A DNA stretch of 10,461 bases from Chitinophagales bacterium (GTDB lineage Bacteria; Bacteroidota; Bacteroidia; Chitinophagales; CAIODY01). The notes under the pieces are model-generated. The model saw only the letters and a program-made list of their open reading frames with translations. It ran no database searches and had not been told where the DNA came from. The stretch spans positions 7,818 to 18,278 of the forward strand of contig JAHEYX010000017.1 in the NCBI GenBank assembly GCA_023251415.1, in the 5' to 3' direction. Shown here piece after piece: positions 8,067 to 10,461 of this stretch. Numbering within the stretch: position 1 is the first letter of the stretch; the number at the start of each line of letters is the position of its first letter. The position numbers and the translations under genes are program-made.

Positions 8067-8084
8067 TTTCAAATTTTTTTGAAA
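8067..8084. other. Small AT-rich palindrome in the tRNA leader
   Basis: TTTCAAA (8067-8073) and TTTGAAA (8078-8084) are perfect inverted repeats around a TTTT loop. It lies between the candidate tRNA promoter and the tRNA 5' end, so it would fold in the precursor leader or act as a binding site. It is AT-rich and may be fortuitous. Confidence 0.35.
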
Positions 8085-8092
8085 TAACGGAT

Positions 8093-8165
8093 GGTGCGGT
8101 AGCTCAGTAGGTAGAGCAAAGGACTGAAAATCCTTGTGTCGGCGGTTCGATCCCGCCCCACACCA
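8093..8165 (+). tRNA. tRNA-Phe (anticodon GAA)
   Basis: A full cloverleaf of 73 bases can be drawn: acceptor GGTGCGG/CCACACC, D stem GCTC/GAGC with loop AGTAGGTA, anticodon stem AAGGA/TCCTT with loop CTGAAAA (T33, GAA anticodon, A37), variable GTGTC, T stem GGCGG/CCGCC with loop TTCGATC, and discriminator A73, as expected for Phe. CCA is not encoded (CGA follows), so it must be added enzymatically. The acceptor contains a C5-A68 mismatch in the middle of otherwise perfect pairing, which is unusual. A candidate promoter lies upstream and a strong terminator downstream; no other tRNA is in the transcript, so it appears to be a single-gene unit. An antisense reading frame across this gene is a known kind of spurious ORF. 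Confidence 0.98.
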
Positions 8166-8249
8166 CGAAATCAGTGTGAGAATGAGAGCAGAGAATGAGG
8201 GAAATGCTGAAAGACGAAATCAGAGTGAGAGTGAGAGCGGAGAATGAGG
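8165..8249 (+). repeat. Purine-rich tandem repeat, 49-base period, abutting tRNA-Phe
   Basis: Two 36-base copies, 8165-8200 and 8214-8249, both starting ACGAAATCAG and ending GAGAATGAGG, differ at only three positions. They are spaced 13 bases apart, and a fragment of a third start (GACGAA, 8260-8265) follows and supplies the left arm of the terminator. Nearly every base of the GAGA-type core is purine on the + strand. The first copy begins at the discriminator base of the tRNA, so the repeat is transcribed as the 3' trailer of the precursor. Confidence 0.85.
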
Positions 8250-8258
8250 AAAAAACGT

Positions 8259-8293
8259 AGACGAATATTGCGAAAGCGGTGTTCGTCTTTTTT
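8259..8293 (+). terminator. Intrinsic terminator of the tRNA-Phe unit
   Basis: AGACGAA (8259-8265) pairs perfectly with TTCGTCT (8282-8288); the pairing continues inward through TATTGC/GCGGTG (three G-T wobbles) to a GAAA tetraloop at 8272-8275, giving a 13-pair stem. A run of six T (8288-8293) follows immediately. It lies about 95 bases beyond the tRNA, in the correct orientation. Confidence 0.78.
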
Positions 8294-8303
8294 GTTTGGT
8301 AAA

Positions 8304-8324
8304 AGTGCAGAGTGCAAAGTGCAG
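8304..8324 (+). repeat. Three tandem heptamers AGTGCAR
   Basis: AGTGCAG, AGTGCAA and AGTGCAG follow each other without a gap, just beyond the tRNA terminator. Direct observation; no function is evident. It may be simple slippage-derived repeat. Confidence 0.7.
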
Positions 8325-8848
8325 GGGAATACAAATTAATATTGGATAATTGAGAATCGTTAATAGTAAATGTAAATGCCGAATTTAACGTTTAGAAGCA
8401 TGAATTGCGCTGGATGTAGGAGGCGAGTGTTTTCCTCGGTTCTTAAGGTTATAACGTTTAAGCACGGTTTATTAAAGGGTAAATTAAAGGAGGTGTATAT
8501 TAATTGAATACAAATTAAGAAAGTTATCGAGGCACTAATTCTACAGCCGTTTTATTTTAGTTAATGGAGCAAACGATTTATAGACAACAAATGTATACTG
8601 AACTCCAATCCACTTGCTGTTTTTGCGGGACTGGAGTTTTATGAGGGAAATGAAGGTAAGCATCAGGTTGAATTATGCTAGCAGGAAATGAATAGTTAAG
8701 TCTACTAATAAACTGATATAAACAATATGTGTGCTTGATAAAAAGCTATGGTTACTTTTTTGGAAGATAAATCTTAAACTATTACCACAGATTTCAAAAT
8801 AAGTAAATGATAAGCACTTTACAATAGGAATGCACTAGGTATTACGCA
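8325..8848. other. Intergenic stretch without a convincing gene
   Basis: About 520 AT-rich bases between the tRNA unit and the interrupted T9SS gene. No reading frame of credible length with family resemblance is present on either strand. Small items seen are a 13-base perfect direct repeat GAATACAAATTAA (8327-8339 and 8506-8518), TAACGTTTA at 8386-8394 and 8452-8460, a 26-codon frame at 8564-8644 with the string TCCFCGTG, and an imperfect hairpin AACTCCA/TGGAGTT (8601-8607 with 8632-8638, extended by three more pairs after a mismatch) followed by only two more T. The stretch could be decayed coding sequence or a former insertion site, but nothing proves it. Confidence 0.6.
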
Positions 8849-9943
8849 CTACTGAATTTTCTCGAATTTGAATTTATGGAGTTCGTTGTGATAAGTGGCA
8901 AACACGATATACATTCCTGCTGCAAATTTACTGATGTCAAGTGTTGCTTTATTGTTTTCATTAGCAATGATAGAAACCGGTTTTAATCTGCCAATGGCAT
9001 CATAGATTTTTAATTCCGGTATTTTTTCTGCTGCTTTGTTTGGAAGATTTAAAGTTAGAGTAGAAGTTGCCGGATTTGGAAAACAATAAGGATTGGTAAC
9101 TATTATCTGAATACTATCATAACTATAGTACCCGCAACTGTCAGTAGCCTTTACGAAATAAGTAGTATTCTTATTAGGTTGAACTTGAAGCGTTCGACTT
9201 GTTTCTAAGAATGCAGGATCTGAGCTTGTCCATACTATCTTATAATCATTACTTGTGCCTTGTGTAAACTTACACGATAAGTTGATGTTGTTGCCTATCT
9301 CTATTGCAGATGCAGATGCCTCAATTCGCACGTTAGTATAACCACTATCAATTTGAATAGGGGAGAGATTGTCGACAAATATATAAAAGGAGCTATTTCC
9401 AATTAGCTTTGTTGCTTTAACATTAAAACTTAAGTAACTTATTTTTTTTGTTGTTGTAAATGAAGCAAAGTACTTTCTCCAAACTGAATCAATAAGTGGA
9501 GATTCAAATAATAATTGATCTCTAAAGCAATAGGATTCACTTCCATAAATTTGAAGCACACCTTCATTCTTAGGGATGTAAATTTCCCTTCCTGCTATAT
9601 CAACACTAAAAGAATATTTAATATTAACTTCTAAAGGACAGTTGAGCTTGGTTCCAATTGCTTCTTCTATCATACTGTTTTATGTACCTAGTGCAATATA
9701 TGATAATCCGTTTGTAGGTTTCGGAAATATAGGAGGGGTATAAACAAATACATCAGGTGTATATGCGCAAATTATCCATTCTTTAGGTGCATGATTCGTA
9801 GCAAGTGTATCTTCAAATGAAGCATTTGGAATTTGAATTTGTGCAAAACCAGACCTAGTAAACCCAAAACACAATACAATTGCACTTATGGTGAGTTTTA
9901 TAATTAAGGCTTGGCACTTTTTGAATCGCATGTAGAAACGCAT
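8849..9943 (-). pseudogene. T9SS-secreted surface protein interrupted by an in-frame TAA
   Basis: Two adjacent - strand frames (9943-9680, 87 codons; 9673-8849, 274 codons) are in the same phase and separated only by TAA at 9680-9682 plus two codons, so a single 364-codon gene with one nonsense codon (codon 88) explains both. The N-terminal piece has a signal peptide (basic start, hydrophobic core, FAQ at 33-35) and IPNASFED, then a region running into YIALGT; the continuation (EEAIGTKLNCPLE and on) looks like the same carbohydrate-binding-type jelly-roll domain seen at the front of many Bacteroidota secreted proteins. An Ig/PKD-like domain follows (~110-192 of the second piece, with WTSSDPAFL and TTYFVKATDSCG), then a T9SS type A sorting domain (~198-274: FPNPATSTLTL, LKIYDAIGRL, FAAGMYIV). 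Reinitiation at the ATG at 9673 would make a product with no signal peptide. Met5 (9931) is an alternative start. It could be a true pseudogene, a recent mutation or a sequencing error. Confidence 0.8.
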
Positions 9944-10046
9944 TTAGCATTGCTAAAATACACTTATTTACCATACCATCGTTCCGCTTAACCTTATTCT
10001 ATTACTCATTTTATTGCTAATACCATTTAATAACATCTTCATGCGA

Positions 10047-10077
10047 TTGATTGTTTTTGGGGTTTGTGGCAATTTTG
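10047..10077 (+). promoter_or_regulatory. Possible promoter for the partial secreted-protein gene
   Basis: TTG at 10047-10049 and CAATTTTG at 10070-10077 (one mismatch to TAnnTTTG) are 20 bases apart, 17 bases upstream of the ATG at 10095. A second TTG at 10051 gives a shorter spacer. Weak pattern match. Confidence 0.3.
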
Positions 10078-10094
10078 TTTAAAAAATCAATATC

Positions 10095-10461
10095 ATGAAC
10101 CTCAAATTTTACACGCTGCTTTTTACATTTATTGTTAGTTGTACTACTGTATTTGCACAATCGCCGGTTGTTACGCAAACCGATATGCCCGGGGCTACTT
10201 CCGGTAAACGATTGTATCAATTTACCAAGGCTGCTTACAACAACGATTTTACCAAAACAGGTGCTAATCAAACCTGGGATTTTTCAAACTTAATCGATAC
10301 GGCCATGACTGTTGAATTCAGGTATGTTGCCGCTTCAGCTACTCCTTATGCAGCGCTTTATCCTAGTGCTAACAGTGCTTATCGTGCTTATGGCAATTCG
10401 TTTTTATACGACTCTAATAAAGTGGTTTACTTAAATACTACCGCTACTGTTTATCAACAAG
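10095..10461 (+). CDS. Secreted protein of unknown function, 3'-truncated
   Basis: The frame opens with ATG at 10095 and is still open at the window's right edge after 122 codons. The start MNLKFYTLLFTFIVSCTTVF is followed by AQ: a hydrophobic core and an FAQ signal-peptidase site as in many Bacteroidota exported proteins. The IVSC inside it could alternatively be read as a lipobox, but the FAQ site further on makes ordinary cleavage more likely. The mature part begins SPVVTQTDMPG and contains NQTWDFSNL, a block I associate with uncharacterised Bacteroidota proteins that carry a C-terminal T9SS sorting domain; the end that would show such a domain is outside the window. It faces away from the interrupted T9SS gene across ~150 bases. 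Frames on the opposite strand here are shadows. Confidence is high that it is a gene, low for function. Confidence 0.85.
   Translation, partial: MNLKFYTLLFTFIVSCTTVFAQSPVVTQTDMPGATSGKRLYQFTKAAYNNDFTKTGANQTWDFSNLIDTAMTVEFRYVAASATPYAALYPSANSAYRAYGNSFLYDSNKVVYLNTTATVYQQ

Noticed and set aside
8165..8249. CRISPR-like or attachment-site repeat next to the tRNA
   Set aside because: Only two copies, 13-base spacer, purine-rich, no cas genes, and no second copy of the tRNA 3' end in the window.
8104..8334. 76-residue - strand frame ending in VVWGGIEPPTQGFSVLCSTY
   Set aside because: It is the antisense of tRNA-Phe and its trailer repeat; such GGIEPPTQGF-type peptides are a familiar spurious prediction.
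8486..8496. AAAGGAGGTGT, a near-perfect Shine-Dalgarno or 16S 3'-end complement
   Set aside because: No start codon opens a reading frame at suitable distance (TATATTAATTGA follows), and ten bases is too short to call an rRNA fragment.
8803..8822. Possible terminator hairpin GTAAA/TTTAC downstream of the interrupted T9SS gene
   Set aside because: Only five AT-rich pairs with a ten-base loop; not better than chance.
10017..10271. 84-residue - strand frame
   Set aside because: Shadow of the + strand secreted-protein gene starting at 10095, which has a signal peptide and stays open to the edge.

Overview
The window looks like a chromosomal segment of a Bacteroidota bacterium (class and genus cannot be fixed from sequence alone). 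The grounds are a C-terminal type IX secretion (T9SS) sorting domain, the Bacteroidota-type gene block ftsX – DUF3098 – uppP, -7 elements of the form TAnnTTTG upstream of genes, an almost complete lack of Shine-Dalgarno sequences, and signal peptides ending in FAQ.

Layout. Positions 2-6011 (+ strand) are a compact series of envelope and housekeeping genes: a 5'-truncated HD-domain phosphohydrolase, lpxD (lipid A synthesis), then after a 117-base gap with a likely promoter ftsX (division-linked permease), a DUF3098 membrane protein, uppP (undecaprenyl-diphosphate phosphatase) and an M23 metallopeptidase with intact zinc ligands. The theme is cell-envelope construction: lipid A acylation, recycling of the peptidoglycan lipid carrier, and a peptidoglycan hydrolase near the FtsX gene that could control it. 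On the - strand, converging with the peptidase gene by overlapping stop codons, is a thiH-panC pair (thiamine thiazole and pantothenate synthesis; positions 7979-6004).

Positions 7980-8092 are a divergent promoter region serving thiH-panC leftward and a tRNA-Phe(GAA) gene rightward. The tRNA is followed by a purine-rich 49-base-period tandem repeat and a strong intrinsic terminator (13-pair stem, GAAA loop, T run). Then come about 500 bases without a convincing gene, holding small repeats and one 26-codon reading frame that faintly resembles the iron-sulfur N-terminus of a molybdopterin oxidoreductase.

The right end carries two secreted-protein genes facing away from each other. The - strand one (9943-8849) has a signal peptide, lectin-like and Ig/PKD-like regions and a T9SS type A sorting domain, but is broken by a single in-frame TAA at 9680-9682. 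The + strand one starts at 10095 and runs off the window. I see no CRISPR, transposase, phage or defence genes. The most noteworthy points are the nonsense-interrupted T9SS gene, the unusual tRNA-Phe acceptor mismatch and trailer repeat, and the clustering of ftsX with an M23 hydrolase.
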